DNA of 64,000 nucleotides. It comes from Anaerocolumna sp. AGMB13020 (GTDB lineage Bacteria > Bacillota > Clostridia > Lachnospirales > Lachnospiraceae). A program made the translations under genes and the position numbers. Shown piece after piece: positions 1 to 9,032 of the stretch (positions are counted from its first letter, which is position 1; every line of letters begins with the position of its first letter). The notes beneath the pieces were generated by a model that saw only the letters and a program-made list of their open reading frames with translations, had not been told where the DNA came from and searched no databases. The stretch is from the NCBI RefSeq assembly GCF_033100115.1, contig NZ_CP136910.1, positions 3,310,001 to 3,374,000 on the forward strand. Direction: 5' to 3'.

Positions 1-1
1 T

Positions 2-526
2 ATGAGCACGACACAAAAACAAGAGGTTGCTATACGAAAGAATATAATCGAGTATGGAAAACTAGTAGATTGCATTGTTGCATTGCCTTCAAATTTATTT
101 TATAACGTAACAATTCCTGTTTGTCTTTGGTTCTTATCCAGAAAAAGAGATAACAGGAAAGATAAAATCTTATTTATTGACGCAAGAAAAATGGGTACAA
201 TGGAAACCAGAAAACATCGAATACTTGAAAATGAGGAAATTCAAAAAATATGTTTAACCTACCATAACTGGCGAGATGGAAAAGATGAATATCAAGATGA
301 ACAAGGATTTTGTAAATCTGTTAGTTTGGAAGATGTTAGAAGTACTGGAGATTATATTCTTACACCAGGAAGATATGTAGGAATTGAAGAACAAGAAGAT
401 GATAGCGAAGTGTTTGAAGATAAAATGGATCAGCTGGCAAATGAACTTGGGATACTCTTTTCAAAAAGCCATGAGCTCGAAAATAGAATAATAAAAAATT
501 TGGGGGCTTTAGGGTATGAAATTTGA
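2..526 (+). CDS. hsdM: Type I restriction-modification methyltransferase subunit HsdM, C-terminal fragment
   Basis: This is the last ~174 residues of an N6-adenine methyltransferase subunit; the gene begins before the window, so the first in-frame ATG at base 2 is probably internal. The stretch IRKNIIEYGKLVDCIVALP followed by a YNVTIPVCLWFLSR segment is the signature that follows the catalytic NPPF region in HsdM proteins. The NPPF and SAM-binding motifs themselves lie outside the window. The 3' end overlaps hsdS by 11 bases, so the two are translationally coupled. With HsdS it would methylate host DNA, and with HsdR it would restrict unmethylated DNA. Family assignment is firm; completeness cannot be judged. 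Confidence 0.9.
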   Translation: MSTTQKQEVAIRKNIIEYGKLVDCIVALPSNLFYNVTIPVCLWFLSRKRDNRKDKILFIDARKMGTMETRKHRILENEEIQKICLTYHNWRDGKDEYQDEQGFCKSVSLEDVRSTGDYILTPGRYVGIEEQEDDSEVFEDKMDQLANELGILFSKSHELENRIIKNLGALGYEI

Positions 527-1640
527 TGAGACATGGAAAGAGGTTGAATTAGGGCAATTACTCAATTTTAAAAGAGGACACGATTTGCCAAAAACAAGTA
601 TGAATGGAGGAGAAATTCCTGTTGTTGGTTCTAATGGAATAATTGGATATCATGATATATATACAACTGAAAGCCCTTGTTTAACAATTGGCAGAAGTGG
701 GAATATAGGAAAACCATATATTGTAGAGAAAAACTGTTGGGCACATAATACAACGTTATATGTAGATGATTTTAAAGGCAATGATCCTTTTTATCTATAT
801 TATCTATTAAAAACCATGAAATTATCTTTTTATGGTGGAGGAAGTGCAGTTCCAACTCTTAATAGAAACCACATTCATCCCATAAAGGTATTTGCAACAT
901 TCAATACTAAAATTCAAAAAAGTATAGCTAAATTATTAAAAGATTTTGATATGAAAATAGAATTAAATAATCAAATAAACGATAATTTACTGGAACAAGT
1001 GATGGCTTTATTCAAGAACATCTTTGTTGAGTCAAAAACGGAGCACAAAATTTGTAAAGCTGATGAATATTTCAAAATATCTATCGGAAAAACACCACCA
1101 CGTAAAGAACAGGAATGGTTTTCAACAGATAGCCAAAATATACGTTGGGTTTCTATTTCCGATATGGGAAGTAGTGGAGTATTTATTTCAGACAGCTCCG
1201 AATACCTTACACATGAGGCTGTGAACAAGTTTAATGTCGTAATCATTCCCGATAATACGGTATTAGTTAGCTTTAAACTTACGGTGGGCAGAATTGCCAT
1301 TACAGATGGTGTGATGACTACCAATGAGGCAATTGCACATTTCAAATCATCCAATATGGAAATTAATCCGTATTTGTACTGCTATTTGAAAAATTTCAAT
1401 TTCCAATCTCTTGGTAGTACATCTTCAATTGCAACTGCAGTAAACTCAAAGATAATCAAGGGCATGCCATTTATAATTCCAAAGGATGATGAACTTCGAC
1501 AATTTAATGAAGTTGCATTTCCAGCATTTTCTATGATAAAGGCTAATCAGGCTGAGACCAAAAACCTAACACAGTTAAGAGATACAATATTACCTAAATT
1601 AATGTCGGGCGAGCTTGATGTTTCTGCTATTGTCCATTAA
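516..1640 (+). CDS. hsdS: Type I restriction-modification specificity subunit HsdS
   Basis: A 374-residue DNA-recognition subunit of the type I complex. Two target-recognition domains are visible. The first begins at residue ~6 (WKEVELGQLLNFKRG) and ends at a conserved helical spacer near residues 130-165 (KIQKSIAKLLKDFDMKIELNNQIND). The second begins near residue 185 (KISIGKTPPRKEQEWF) and ends in a matching helix (LTQLRDTILPKLMSGEL). This two-repeat layout and length are normal for HsdS. The start overlaps the end of hsdM. The recognition sequence cannot be inferred from the protein. No frameshift or phase-variable repeat was seen in it. Confidence 0.93.
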   Translation: MKFDETWKEVELGQLLNFKRGHDLPKTSMNGGEIPVVGSNGIIGYHDIYTTESPCLTIGRSGNIGKPYIVEKNCWAHNTTLYVDDFKGNDPFYLYYLLKTMKLSFYGGGSAVPTLNRNHIHPIKVFATFNTKIQKSIAKLLKDFDMKIELNNQINDNLLEQVMALFKNIFVESKTEHKICKADEYFKISIGKTPPRKEQEWFSTDSQNIRWVSISDMGSSGVFISDSSEYLTHEAVNKFNVVIIPDNTVLVSFKLTVGRIAITDGVMTTNEAIAHFKSSNMEINPYLYCYLKNFNFQSLGSTSSIATAVNSKIIKGMPFIIPKDDELRQFNEVAFPAFSMIKANQAETKNLTQLRDTILPKLMSGELDVSAIVH

Positions 1641-1679
1641 GTAGATAAATTATCGTTTTTATACATGGAGGAGATACTT

Positions 1680-2492
1680 ATGAAAATACCGATAACAGAT
1701 TCAATTGTTTTTGCTGTAGCAAATTTAGTTGATGATGCACAAACTGAAACACGAAAACCAAGTCATTATGATTTGGGCGAAGAAATAAGTAGGTGCAAAC
1801 TTCAAAATGTTGATCCTAATAAAAAGGGTCAGAATTATGGAAAGGCCAAGCGAATGAGAGTTGTGCTGACGTGGGCTTTAGAAAATGATATTGATGCAGG
1901 AAGTAAATTGGTTGAGTGTATTCTTAGCTTGATACGTGGTAATGGAGGATTTAGAAATGATTCTCCAAATTATGTCGGAGAGCAATCAATACTTAATGCA
2001 GTTGAAGCATTTCGTGTTGAAGGAGTTGCTATGGGCAGTGATGGCGTATTACTTCCAATTGTAATTGAAGATTTACCTTCAATAGAGCAAAAAAAGGCGT
2101 TGTTAGCCTATGTAAATCGAGCAAGAAGAGGGGCAGAAGATGCTGCATTGTTAGCGGGTACAAGCAAAGATTTATTAGAAGCAGTATCTGCATACGTATT
2201 AACTGAAAAGTTCGGAGGTTATTCTATAAGAGATAATTTCCCAACGGTGTTAGGACAAGCATTTGTAGCTTTAGGATTATCAACAACTCAAGAGAAAAAG
2301 AATCTTGGAGAACCAATTCAAAAGGATTTGGAGAGATCAATGTTTGAAACTGCATGTTCAATAAACCGACTCAGAAATAAACAAGGTACAGGTCATGGAC
2401 ATCCATTTGTATCTACCGTCACCAAAGAAGAAGGAAAAGTTGCGATATCTATAATGGGGGCAATAGCGGAATATATGTTAGAAAAATTGTAA
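1680..2492 (+). CDS. Abortive-infection (Abi_C-like, HEPN motif) protein embedded in the RM operon
   Basis: A 270-residue protein between hsdS and hsdR, same strand. The start at 1680 is chosen because GGAGGAG lies 7 bases upstream; an in-frame ATG at 1665 overlaps that site. The C-terminal third resembles the 'abortive infection C-terminus' family: a [19 protein letters not shown] helix followed by [12 protein letters not shown]-x5-H there fits the HEPN RNase motif (R-x4-6-H), so an RNA-cleaving back-up role when restriction fails is plausible. The N-terminal half is helical and was not recognised. There are 39 bases between hsdS and this start, and 13 between its stop and hsdR, so co-expression is likely. 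The function is inferred from family and position. Confidence 0.65.
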   Translation: MKIPITDSIVFAVANLVDDAQTETRKPSHYDLGEEISRCKLQNVDPNKKGQNYGKAKRMRVVLTWALENDIDAGSKLVECILSLIRGNGGFRNDSPNYVGEQSILNAVEAFRVEGVAMGSDGVLLPIVIEDLPSIEQKKALLAYVNRARRGAEDAALLAGTSKDLLEAVSAYVLTEKFGGYSIRDNFPTVLGQAFVALGLSTTQEKKNLGEPIQKDLERSMFETACSINRLRNKQGTGHGHPFVSTVTKEEGKVAISIMGAIAEYMLEKL

Positions 2493-2505
2493 GGGAGGGA
2501 TTTGT

Positions 2506-5500
2506 GTGAAAAACAAATTCTGTGAATCACAACTTGAAGAAGCAACACTGGAATGGTTCCAGGAACTTGGATATGATATTGCTTTTGGACCGGAAATCTC
2601 ACCAGAAGGAGATTATCCGGAACGTGATGATTATAGTGAAGTTATTTTAGCAGAACGAATCAGGCAGGCATTAGCAGAATTTAATCCAGAGTTACCAGAA
2701 GAGGCTATTGAGGAAGCATATCGAAAGATAGCAGTTCCCCAAAGTCCATCACTCGTGATGAATAACAAGACATTCCAGAAGATGATAACAGATGGAATAG
2801 AAGTATCTTATCGTCAGAAAGATGGCACAATAAGGCATGTATTGGCAAAAGTATTTGATTTTGTCCACTGGGACAGAAACGATTTTTTAGCAGTAAATCA
2901 GTATACCATTATTGAGAATAGAATTGAGAAAAGACCAGACGTTGTTGTATTTGTAAATGGAATTCCATTAGTAGTAATTGAATTAAAAAGCGCAATCAAT
3001 GAGGATGTTGATATTTCGGATGCATATAATCAGTTACAGACCTATAAGATGACCATTCCATCACTTTTTACATATAATTCCTTCATGGTAATTTCAGATG
3101 GAATTAATGCAAGAGCAGGTACTATTACATCCAATGAAGAGCGATTTATGGCTTGGAGAACTATAGATGGAAACAATGTTGCTCCTTTATCCATTCCGCA
3201 GTTGGAAGTCCTAATTAAAGGTATGTTCGAAAGAGAACGGCTCCTTGATATTATCAAACAATTCGTATTATTCCAGTCAGATGGAAAAGACACGTATAAG
3301 ATTTTAGCAGGATATCATCAGTTCCATGCAGTAAACAAAGCGGTAGAAAGCACAATAAGAGCCACTTCACAAAAAGGAGACAGACGAATTGGTGTTGTTT
3401 GGCATACACAGGGAAGTGGAAAAAGTCTTTCCATGGCGTTTTATGCAGGTAAACTGGTTATCAGTGAAGAACTTGAAAATCCAACCATTGTTGTTATCAC
3501 AGATAGAAATGATTTAGATGATCAGCTATTTGCTACATTTGCAAAATGTAAGGATTTACTGCGTGGAGAACCAGTACATGCTACGGATAGAACAAATTTA
3601 AGAGAATTGCTGAATAATCGTACCAGTGGTGGAATTATTTTTACTACTATACAGAAATTTGCACCAGAGAGAAAGTCAACCAGAAAAGAAAGTATACTAA
3701 CAGATGGTGGATTTTCTGTATCAGAACCTTCGGATTATTATATTGCAGCGGAATCATCAGATGAATACTGTGCAGAACCTATTGTTTTGACAGAGCGTCA
3801 TAATGTTATTGTAATGGCAGATGAAGCACATCGAAGCCAGTATGGCTTTGGAGCAGATGTAGTCGAAGACGAATCGGGCGCAGACGTAAAATATGGTTAT
3901 GCAAAGCACATGCGTGATGCATTGCCAAATGCTTCTTTTATTGGTTTTACAGGTACACCGATTGCATTAACAGATAAAAATACAACAGCTGTATTCGGCG
4001 ATTACATTGATATCTATGATATGACTCGTGCCGTTGAAGATGGTACAACAGTAAAAATCTTCTATGAAAGTCGCATAGCGAAGCTGGAACTGCCAGATGA
4101 ATTAAAACCTACAATTGATACAGAATATGAAGATATCACCGAATATCAGGAAGAAACCCAGCGCGAAAAGTTAAAGAGTAAGTGGTCACGTCTGGAAGCA
4201 ATCGTAGGCGCAAAAGAACGTGTTCAGTTGATCGCAAAAGATATTGTAGAACATTTTGAGAAACGACAGGAAGCGCAGGAGGTTGCTGGTGGCAAGGCGA
4301 TGGTTGTATGTATGAGTCGAAGAATTGCTATCGACTTATACAATGAGATTATAGCATTACGTCCAGATTGGCACAGTGATGATTTGATGTCTGGAAAAAT
4401 AAAGGTTGTTATGACAGGTTCATCTTCAGATCCGGCGGAGTGGCAGAAGTTTATTGGAACAAAATCTTCCAGAGAAACACTGGCAAAACGAATGAAAGAC
4501 GTTAAAGATGAATTGCAACTTGTCATTGTAAGGGATATGTGGCTCACAGGTTTTGACGTGCCAAGCATGCATACGATGTATATTGATAAACCAATGCAGG
4601 GACATAACCTTATGCAGGCAATCGCTCGTGTTAACCGTGTATTTAAAGAAAAGCAAGGTGGTCTTGTAGTTGATTATATCGGTATTGCAGAGAATTTGAA
4701 AACAGCGTTGGCTCAGTACACAGAAAGTGACAGAAAGACGACTGGTGTTGATACAGAAATGGCAGCAGCAGTTATGATAGAAAGACTGGAACTTATTAAA
4801 GAAATGCTTCATGAGCATGACTACTCAAAATTCTTTACTGGTACATCCAAAGAAAAAATGCAGGCAATTATCGAGACTATGGACTTTGTCATTGGATTAC
4901 GTGAAGATGGCAAAAAGGAATACATAAAATATGTGACAGAGTTGTCCAGAGCGTTTTCGCTATGTGCTACAACGGACTCTGCGCAAACTATCAATAATGA
5001 AGTAAGTTTCCATAAGGCAGTTAAGGCTTCTCTGGTTAAAATGATTGAAGATACAAAGAAAAAGAAAACAGCATCACAGCTTGACAGTGAATTGAATCAG
5101 CTAGTATCTAAGTCGATTTCTTCAAACGAAGTTATTGATATTTTAAGTGAAGTAGGCTTGAACAAGCCTAACATCGCAATTCTTTCTGATGAATTCTTAG
5201 AAGAAGTTAAGGGAATGAAGCAGAAGAATCTTGCGGTAGAGTTATTGGAGCGCTTACTGAAAGGCACGATTAAGACCTTTTCCAAGAGAAATCTTGTGCA
5301 ATCCAAGAAGTTTTCTGAACTGCTGGAACAGTCTATTCGTAAATATCAGAACCGTGCAATTGAAACAACACAGATTATTATGGAACTGATAGAACTGGCA
5401 AAACAGATAACAGAAGCCGAAAAAAGAGGAAAAGCCACAGGACTTACCGAGGATGAATTGGCATTTTATGATGCTTTAGCGGACAATGAATCTGCAAAAG

Positions 5501-5727
5501 AAATCATGGGTGAAGATATTTTAAAGCAGATTGCAAAAGATTTAACAGAAGCAATTAAAGGTAGCGTTACAGTAGACTGGGCAATTCGTGACAGCGTGCA
5601 GGCAAAGATGAAGATGGTCGTAAAACGACTGCTTAAGAAATACGGATATCCACCTGATAAGCAGGAAAAAGCAGTGGAAATCGTAATGGAACAAACGAAA
5701 TTGATGTGTGAGAATGAGGTTAAATAG
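2506..5727 (+). CDS. hsdR: Type I restriction endonuclease/translocase subunit HsdR
   Basis: A 1073-residue motor and nuclease subunit. Motifs in order: a PD-(D/E)xK nuclease around residues 145-161 ([10 protein letters not shown] then VIELKS); Walker A near residues 301-308 (TQGSGKSL); DEAH at 439-442 ([11 protein letters not shown]); the GFTGTP helicase motif; and a late helicase motif with ITGFDVP-like and QAIARVNR stretches. A long helical C-terminal region would contact HsdM/HsdS. Full length for the family, no disruption. The start is GTG at 2506 after GGGAGGG; a second GTG at 2504 is out of frame. It completes a type I system that appears intact in the portion visible. Confidence 0.96.
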   Translation: MKNKFCESQLEEATLEWFQELGYDIAFGPEISPEGDYPERDDYSEVILAERIRQALAEFNPELPEEAIEEAYRKIAVPQSPSLVMNNKTFQKMITDGIEVSYRQKDGTIRHVLAKVFDFVHWDRNDFLAVNQYTIIENRIEKRPDVVVFVNGIPLVVIELKSAINEDVDISDAYNQLQTYKMTIPSLFTYNSFMVISDGINARAGTITSNEERFMAWRTIDGNNVAPLSIPQLEVLIKGMFERERLLDIIKQFVLFQSDGKDTYKILAGYHQFHAVNKAVESTIRATSQKGDRRIGVVWHTQGSGKSLSMAFYAGKLVISEELENPTIVVITDRNDLDDQLFATFAKCKDLLRGEPVHATDRTNLRELLNNRTSGGIIFTTIQKFAPERKSTRKESILTDGGFSVSEPSDYYIAAESSDEYCAEPIVLTERHNVIVMADEAHRSQYGFGADVVEDESGADVKYGYAKHMRDALPNASFIGFTGTPIALTDKNTTAVFGDYIDIYDMTRAVEDGTTVKIFYESRIAKLELPDELKPTIDTEYEDITEYQEETQREKLKSKWSRLEAIVGAKERVQLIAKDIVEHFEKRQEAQEVAGGKAMVVCMSRRIAIDLYNEIIALRPDWHSDDLMSGKIKVVMTGSSSDPAEWQKFIGTKSSRETLAKRMKDVKDELQLVIVRDMWLTGFDVPSMHTMYIDKPMQGHNLMQAIARVNRVFKEKQGGLVVDYIGIAENLKTALAQYTESDRKTTGVDTEMAAAVMIERLELIKEMLHEHDYSKFFTGTSKEKMQAIIETMDFVIGLREDGKKEYIKYVTELSRAFSLCATTDSAQTINNEVSFHKAVKASLVKMIEDTKKKKTASQLDSELNQLVSKSISSNEVIDILSEVGLNKPNIAILSDEFLEEVKGMKQKNLAVELLERLLKGTIKTFSKRNLVQSKKFSELLEQSIRKYQNRAIETTQIIMELIELAKQITEAEKRGKATGLTEDELAFYDALADNESAKEIMGEDILKQIAKDLTEAIKGSVTVDWAIRDSVQAKMKMVVKRLLKKYGYPPDKQEKAVEIVMEQTKLMCENEVK

Positions 5728-5728
5728 T

Positions 5729-5947
5729 ATGGCAGGCATAAAGTATGAAATTGTAGAAGAAATCAGCGTACTATCTGAAAATGCAAAAGGATGGAGAAAA
5801 GAACTCAATCTGATTAGCTGGAATGATGGAGCGCCTAAGTACGATATTCGTGACTGGGCTCCAGAGCATGAAAAGATGGGAAAAGGTACAAATTTTACGA
5901 GAGAGGAAGTTTTGAAGTTAAAGGAGATTCTAAATACAATTATTTAA
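5729..5947 (+). CDS. YdbC/PC4-like single-stranded nucleic-acid-binding protein
   Basis: A 72-residue protein starting MAGIKYEIVEEISVLSE with the conserved block WRKELNLISWNDGAPKYDIRDW and a PEHEKMGKG turn. This is the signature of the YdbC family, a bacterial PC4-like beta-sheet fold that binds single-stranded DNA. The start at 5729 is preferred over an in-frame ATG at 5708 inside the hsdR tail, because the family begins here and TGAGG lies just upstream. It begins one base after the hsdR stop, so it is the last gene of the RM operon, and a strong terminator follows at 5950. A role in RM function is only suggested by position. Confidence 0.8.
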   Translation: MAGIKYEIVEEISVLSENAKGWRKELNLISWNDGAPKYDIRDWAPEHEKMGKGTNFTREEVLKLKEILNTII

Positions 5948-5949
5948 AT

Positions 5950-5991
5950 GAAAGCCAACACTAGAGGTCAGTTCTTTAGCGTTGGCTTTTG
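5950..5991 (+). terminator. Rho-independent terminator after the RM operon
   Basis: A perfect 9-bp stem AAAGCCAAC / GTTGGCTTT with a 21-base loop and a short T run. It closes the hsd-ydbC transcript. Confidence 0.85.
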
Positions 5992-6052
5992 CGTAATTGA
6001 GGAGGGTGTATGGCGAAATTTAAGGTAATAAATTCAAAGGAAATTCAGAAGT

Positions 6053-6205
6053 GAATTTAAAAAGTCGATTGGGATAGCAGATATATTGGGAGATACGGGG
6101 AAAATCCTAGAGGCAATTCATCTTTATGAAAAGGATAATGAATATGCTGCTGTTGAAGAATATATTTTTTTCAAGATGTTCTTAAGAGGATTGATATTTT
6201 CATAA
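6053..6205 (+). pseudogene. Possible C-terminal remnant of an EAL/HDOD-type signalling protein
   Basis: An open stretch with no start codon encodes FKKSIGIADILGDTGKILEAI then HLYEKDNEYAAVEEYIF and ends at TAA. The pattern (short helix, L-G-D/N, then LxxxxxYEKxxxxxVE) resembles the C-terminal end of EAL-HDOD c-di-GMP-type proteins. There is no upstream domain, so it would be a dead fragment. The match is weak. Confidence 0.25.
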
Positions 6206-6269
6206 ATTTGTTATTAAGTAGCATTGATTTTTGTTATTTAGTGATAGAAGGGAGGAATCGCTCAGGAAG

Positions 6270-6472
6270 ACGCTCCTCTGACTAGTTGTTCAAAGAAGGC
6301 ATATCAATGGGATAATACCAGCCTTGAGTTCCTTCCATGCATTTTTAAAAGGGATAGATAAGAAGTTTTAAAAATAGTAGATGATAAACATGCTTACCGT
6401 TTAGTATATGAACATATAGAAATATTTCACAACACAGTAAGAATCCATAGTCCTTGTGGATGTTACCAGTTT
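6270..6472 (+). pseudogene. IS3-family transposase (OrfB) C-terminal remnant
   Basis: Two frames joined by a frameshift and a stop encode WDNTSLEFLPCIFKRDR and then DKHAYRLVYEHIEIFHNTVR followed by IHSPCGCYQF. The second block matches the characteristic end of IS3-type OrfB integrases (Y-x-x-x-Y-N-x-x-R-x-H-x-x-x-G-Y). The stop at 6359 and the absence of the DDE core show it is not active. It marks a past insertion next to the RM operon. Confidence 0.6.
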
Positions 6473-6561
6473 TTACTTGAACTTTTTCTTAACATAGTAC
6501 CAAAGACAGTGGGGGACTTTTTTTATTCTGGAGAATCTTGTAAAGAAATGTGATACAAATC

Positions 6562-6591
6562 TTGACATATAGTACCATATAGTACTATACT
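6562..6591 (+). promoter_or_regulatory. marR promoter with overlapping palindromic operator
   Basis: TTGACA (6562-6567), an 18-base spacer and TATACT (6586-6591) form a good vegetative promoter. The spacer and -10 carry a repeated ATAGTAC half-site: ATAGTACCATAT at 6569-6580 and the perfect 10-bp palindrome ATAGTACTAT at 6579-6588. A MarR dimer bound there would block polymerase, so autorepression is the natural reading. Confidence 0.7.
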
Positions 6592-6601
6592 ATATAGGGA
6601 G

Positions 6602-7036
6602 GTGAAAATCATAAAAACTCATGGTGGTTTTCTTATTACTCAGACCCGGCAATTACAAGGCCGTGTGTTTGACAAACTGCTCAAGGAAAGTGGTGTAGAT
6701 GCATTTAACGGCGCACAGGGAAGAATTCTGTATGTTTTGTGGGAGCACAAAAGACTTACAATCACTGAAATCAGCCACTTGACTTCGCTAGCAAAGACAT
6801 CTCTTACGAGTATGCTTGATAGGATGGAAGAAAGCGGATTAATAGAGAGAACTCCAGATAAGCAGAACCGCAGACAAATTATTGTTTCTATTACGAAAAA
6901 AGCAATAAGCTATCGCGATGCCTATGATCGTGTATCCGAGAAGATGAATGATTTATTTTATCAGGGTTTCAGTGAAAAAGAAGTTACTTATTTTGAGGAC
7001 ATGTTACACAGAATTATTGTCAATCTTGAAAATTAA
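6602..7036 (+). CDS. MarR-family transcriptional regulator
   Basis: A 144-residue winged-helix repressor. The centre shows LTITEISHLTSLAKTSLTSM (recognition helix) and then LDRMEESGLIERTPDKQNRR, the D-x-R wing that is diagnostic of MarR; the flanking helices form the dimer interface. The start is awkward: the GTG at 6602 lies inside the apparent GGAGGTGA ribosome binding site, and no in-frame ATG follows before the conserved HGGFLI segment. A non-canonical start near 6608-6611 is therefore possible. It is followed after 16 bases by the PPOX-fold flavoprotein, its likely target together with itself. The ligand is unknown. Confidence 0.85.
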   Translation: MKIIKTHGGFLITQTRQLQGRVFDKLLKESGVDAFNGAQGRILYVLWEHKRLTITEISHLTSLAKTSLTSMLDRMEESGLIERTPDKQNRRQIIVSITKKAISYRDAYDRVSEKMNDLFYQGFSEKEVTYFEDMLHRIIVNLEN

Positions 7037-7052
7037 CAGGAGGGTTATGTAC

Positions 7053-7532
7053 ATGAACAATCAAACCAAAGAGGATATAGTCAAACTAGTGGAGAACAGC
7101 CGAGATGCGATTGTCTGTTCCATAGATGAAAACGGATTTCCAAATGCGAAAACCATGTTCAAGCGGAAAAATGAAGATCTTCGAGTAATATGGTTCTCAT
7201 CCAATGTATCAGCCATTCATACGCAACAGTGGGTTAAGAATCCCAACGCCTGCGTTTACTTTATGGATTCGCAAAATATTACAGGATTAATGCTGACTGG
7301 TCATATACAGGTTTGTACAGATATTGAAACAAAACAAGCTTTTTGGGTAGAGGGCGACGAAAAATATTATCCCCTCGGTCCTACCGATCAGGATTATTGC
7401 ATGTTATGCTTCACTTCGAATAAGGGGAATTATTTCGGAGGTCCGCAAAAGTGTCTGTTTGATATCAAGGAGGATATGGAAGAGGTAAATTACGCCTATT
7501 CAAACGGATGGAAAGTGGTAGAGACTCTATAA
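7053..7532 (+). CDS. Pyridoxamine 5'-phosphate oxidase-fold (general stress protein 26-like) protein
   Basis: A 160-residue split-barrel flavin-binding protein. It starts with a helix (EDIVKLVENSRDAIVCSIDE), then NAKTMFKRKNEDLRVIWFSS and a mid-barrel strand pair, the usual order in PPOX-fold proteins of the GSP26/YzzA type. The start at 7053 is chosen over 7047 because AGGAGGG at 7038-7044 has proper spacing to 7053. It is co-transcribed with the MarR regulator. Such proteins usually bind FMN or F420 and act in stress responses; the substrate cannot be told. No ferredoxin or partner reductase is adjacent. Confidence 0.75.
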   Translation: MNNQTKEDIVKLVENSRDAIVCSIDENGFPNAKTMFKRKNEDLRVIWFSSNVSAIHTQQWVKNPNACVYFMDSQNITGLMLTGHIQVCTDIETKQAFWVEGDEKYYPLGPTDQDYCMLCFTSNKGNYFGGPQKCLFDIKEDMEEVNYAYSNGWKVVETL

Positions 7533-7774
7533 GTACATCGGGATCTTAGCTTTATGAAGCAGCCATAAACAAATACAGTATCATAAAAACTATATTAGGG
7601 AGTACTATAAGCTATTAACGCCAAGGCATTACGAGGTTTTGACGGCATCTTTTCATCTACTCAAGGCATAGGGAGACAATTGTCTTAAGGTTAAAAGTGT
7701 GAGACTCTGTAAGTATTGAAATGCTGGATTTGAAAGATGTAATAATATCAAAGTAAATATTTTGACTTAATTTT

Positions 7775-7818
7775 CCCTCGATATATGTTTGTGTAAACAT
7801 GTCGAGGGTTTTTCTTTT
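7775..7818 (+). terminator. Rho-independent terminator
   Basis: A CCCTCGA / TCGAGGG stem continued by ATGTTT / AAACAT with a small bulge, followed by TTTTTC and more T. It lies downstream of the marR-PPOX operon and insulates the cluster that follows. Confidence 0.75.
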
Positions 7819-7898
7819 TGAAAAATTGGCCTGAATTACCGAAACGATATGACATCGAAGATGATTTGTACCATGGTTATACAATGATAAAGTCAGCT

Positions 7899-7997
7899 GA
7901 TAAAGTGGGTAAAGACAATTCTACAATTGCAAAAGAAATCAGGAAACATTGCATTGGAGAGGAAGGATATAACGCTCACAGCAATGACTGTATGTAG
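7899..7997 (+). pseudogene. IS30-family transposase N-terminal fragment
   Basis: An in-frame piece encodes DKVGKDNSTIAKEIRKHCIG followed by EEGYNAHSNDC and a stop. This is the helix-turn-helix (KD-x-S/T-T-I-x-K-E-I-R-K-H) and linker of IS30-type transposases. No DDE catalytic domain follows, so it is a relic. It is a second, independent insertion scar just upstream of the cluster. Confidence 0.6.
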
Positions 7998-8447
7998 GGT
8001 TATTACTGCCAGAAGCAGTCTATATATACTTTTTATGGGTACACCAGCTAATTTTTAGCTGTTTAAGGAGTCATCAGTTCACCCGAAGGCTGAACTGTAA
8101 CAATATATCGATTAGAAAAAATAAATGTTTATTTTTACCAAATATAGGAGTATAATGTTGCATTATAATATTGTAACTAAACTAAGTTTAAACCAATTCA
8201 TTATTCTTTGCGATTTTACTGCATATGTCTTTGGTGCAATCCTGATAAAGAACTACTAATTTTCTCGTAAACATAGCATCTGAGCTTCTCAACCATTTCA
8301 TCATCAGAATAATGAACCGAAATCAAGTGTATGTGATAAGAATACGCAAATGCGCAATAGTGCAAGGTATCATTTTTCACAGAATAATGTACACTACCGA
8401 TTAAATTAGAAATAATATATCACAAATAACGGAGGGGGTTATTAAAC

Positions 8448-9032
8448 ATGTATTTGCTAATTGATAATTATGATTCCTTTGTTTACAATCTGGCGGCATA
8501 TATACGTGAACTGGGAAGAACAATTATGATAAAAAGAAATGATGAAGTTACTATAAGTATGCTTGAGGCCATAATGAAAGAAGAAAATATTCAAGGCATT
8601 ATTATATCTCCCGGCCCGAAAAGTCCGAAAGAAAGCGGAATAGCAGGAGATATTATAGTACATTTTCATAAAAAGGTACCGATTTTAGGAGTCTGTTTAG
8701 GTCATCAGATTATAGGATATCAATTTGGAGCCATAGTAGAAAAGGGAAACCGTCCAATGCACGGAAAAGTAAATCTAATCTATAATAGCGGAAAGGGCAT
8801 ATTTAAAGAATTACCGTCATCTTTTAAAGTTACCAGATACCATTCCCTGGTTGTAAAGGAAGAAAAATTGCCGAGCTGCCTGCAAATTGATGCGAAATCA
8901 GAAGATGGAGCAATAATGGCTATCAGTCATAAATCATATCCGATATATGGGGTGCAATTTCATCCGGAAGCTCTTCTTACCCAATACGGACATGCTTTAT
9001 TAGAGAATTTTCTGAAAATATGTGAGAAATGA
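8448..9032 (+). CDS. pabA: Aminodeoxychorismate/anthranilate synthase glutamine amidotransferase subunit
   Basis: A 194-residue class I glutamine amidotransferase that hydrolyses glutamine and passes ammonia to the chorismate-using partner. It begins LLIDNYDSFVYNL, carries the nucleophile Cys83 in GVCLGHQ, and His172/Glu174 in FHPEA, which completes the catalytic triad. The length is standard. The start follows GGAGGGGG. Its stop overlaps the pabB start by 4 bases (ATGA), so the subunits are translationally coupled. PabA and TrpG cannot be told apart by sequence alone; the adjacent pabB and pabC and the absence of other trp genes favour PABA synthesis. Confidence 0.93.
   Translation: MYLLIDNYDSFVYNLAAYIRELGRTIMIKRNDEVTISMLEAIMKEENIQGIIISPGPKSPKESGIAGDIIVHFHKKVPILGVCLGHQIIGYQFGAIVEKGNRPMHGKVNLIYNSGKGIFKELPSSFKVTRYHSLVVKEEKLPSCLQIDAKSEDGAIMAISHKSYPIYGVQFHPEALLTQYGHALLENFLKICEK

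Larger units (their letters stand above)
5992..6561. other. Gene-poor scar region with decayed coding fragments
   Basis: 570 bases without an intact gene. A small in-frame fragment resembling EAL/HDOD proteins (6053-6205) and an IS3-type transposase tail (about 6270-6472) are described separately. The remainder shows no convincing open frame and reads as insertion/deletion scar between the defence operon and the marR gene. Confidence 0.6.
7533..8447. other. Intergenic region upstream of the biosynthetic cluster
   Basis: About 915 bases with no intact gene. It holds a terminator (7775-7818), an IS30-type transposase fragment (7899-7997), an inverted repeat CAGTTCA / TGAACTG (8075-8097) without a T run, a possible TATAAT at 8151-8156 with a weak -35, and on the minus strand a stop-free stretch of about 60 codons (8398 down to 8216) with no start and no recognisable family. 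About 290 bases separate the candidate -10 from pabA, enough for a leader, but no known riboswitch fold was recognised. Confidence 0.5.

Noticed and set aside
8216..8398. Minus-strand stop-free stretch of about 60 codons in the leader of pabA
   Set aside because: No start codon, ribosome binding site or recognisable family; likely a decayed fragment or chance in AT-rich DNA.
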